A stretch of 64,000 nt of DNA from Oreohelix idahoensis (Eukaryota; Mollusca; Gastropoda; Stylommatophora; Oreohelicidae), in assembly GCA_024509875.1 (NCBI GenBank), contig JAMPIV010006395.1:620001-684000 (forward strand), read 5' to 3'. A program made the translations under genes and the position numbers. Positions 63,560-64,000 of this stretch are shown one piece after another (within the stretch, counting starts at the first letter, position 1; every line of letters starts with the position of its first letter). The notes beneath the pieces were generated by a model. That model did no database searches, was not told the DNA's origin, and worked only from the letters and a program-made list of their open reading frames with translations.

Positions 63560-64000
63560 ATATAATGGGGTCTGTGTTAACATTGGAAGTGTGTAGTATC
63601 ATATTATGGGAACACAAGCACATCAGATTACTTTTGTGAGTGTCATGATTACTTGTTAAATTTGTGCTATAAGTGAAATAGCAAGGAAGCATGTCTCGGC
63701 ACTGGATGTCTTTAACAAAGTCCTTTTGCTTTGAGATAATTCTGTAGCAACATCATGAAACCCAATCACTATGGACAGCTTGTAGCGAGTTGTATATAAA
63801 CATTCATGTTATGTTGTATTTATATTCTGAACATTACCGTAAACCACTGAATGGAAGTGCTGTGGATAATTTTTTTATTTCGGACTGACTTTTGACACGT
63901 GAATAAGGTTTTTTCTTTACAAGTATATTTCCTCTAAAAGTTGCTTCTGAGTTATGTATTGTTTTCCAAGCGCAGGTGATTTTATTGGTAGACACTGAAT
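63560..64000. other. 3' flank of SH2B, nothing recognised
   Basis: AT-rich sequence, probably 3' UTR. No canonical AATAAA was seen before the window ends, so the transcript may continue beyond it. Confidence 0.35.

Overview
This is a stretch of animal nuclear genome. It has two ordinary split eukaryotic genes, a long intron, no operons, and repeats over most of its length. The mixture of non-LTR retrotransposon tails, tRNA-derived SINEs, mariner elements and a TTAA-target element, together with the style of the LINE proteins, suggests a lophotrochozoan. A gastropod mollusc is my best guess, but that is inference from family resemblance, not a search result.

Two host genes are clear. (1) The core spliceosomal protein SmD3 (SNRPD3) is on the minus strand. 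Coding exon A is at 13448-13760 and the last exon at 7224-7285, with phase-1 splice sites that join into a 124-residue protein ending in the RG-rich tail and NIFQKRR. Its 6.2-kb intron holds an entire TTAA element with a nested mariner. (2) An SH2B-family adaptor (SH2B1/APS/LNK type) is on the plus strand from 39450 to 63110. It has a phenylalanine-zipper dimerization domain plus basic region and the start of the PH domain in exon 1 (39450-40157), more PH at 45008-45109, a 47-nt linker exon (53035-53081), a Ser/Pro linker (54645-54836), and an SH2 domain split between 59242-59456 and 62703-63110. The C-terminus keeps an [10 protein letters not shown] motif that resembles the Cbl-binding tyrosine of APS. 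The C-terminal helix of the PH domain was not found. A third possible coding piece, an unrecognised C-terminal exon or retrocopy, lies at 14215-14465.

The rest is a layered repeat landscape. 1-5.5 kb: LINE pieces, a SINE, and TTAA element P1, which carries mariner 1 and LINE-A tails and is itself inserted in a LINE-B tail. 8.7-11.1 kb: TTAA element P2, inverted relative to P1, carrying a different mariner. 14.9-19.2 kb: an RNase H LINE split by a 2.6-kb AT-rich insertion, then an RTE-like LINE tail. 19.2-22.7 kb: SINE-G copies, minisatellite, a tRNA SINE and LINE-B. 23.2-24.7 kb: an open 495-codon frame with SCAN-like gag end, zinc knuckle, retropepsin and integrase zinc-finger but no reverse transcriptase. 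28.8-38.9 kb: a nest in which an RNase H LINE is interrupted by LINE-A (itself interrupted by a TG...CA element with 5-bp target duplication) and by an ORF1-only LINE with an intact 733-codon gag-like frame. Introns of SH2B hold LINE-B, LINE-A, a near-complete endonuclease/RT LINE with 15-bp target duplication (49240-52097), several minisatellites, and a 1.8-kb tRNA-SINE multimer with head-to-head inversion (55232-57014).

Five copies of a ~300-bp SINE-like repeat (SINE-G), three with clean 11-12-bp target duplications, carry a small hairpin next to a (GAA)n tail. The same hairpin flanks the ORF1-only LINE, with a compensating base-pair change. Together with the inverted SINE multimer and the RT-less gag-protease-H2C2 frame, this is the most novel material in the window. 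I saw no rRNA, no true tRNA gene, no CRISPR and nothing prokaryotic.
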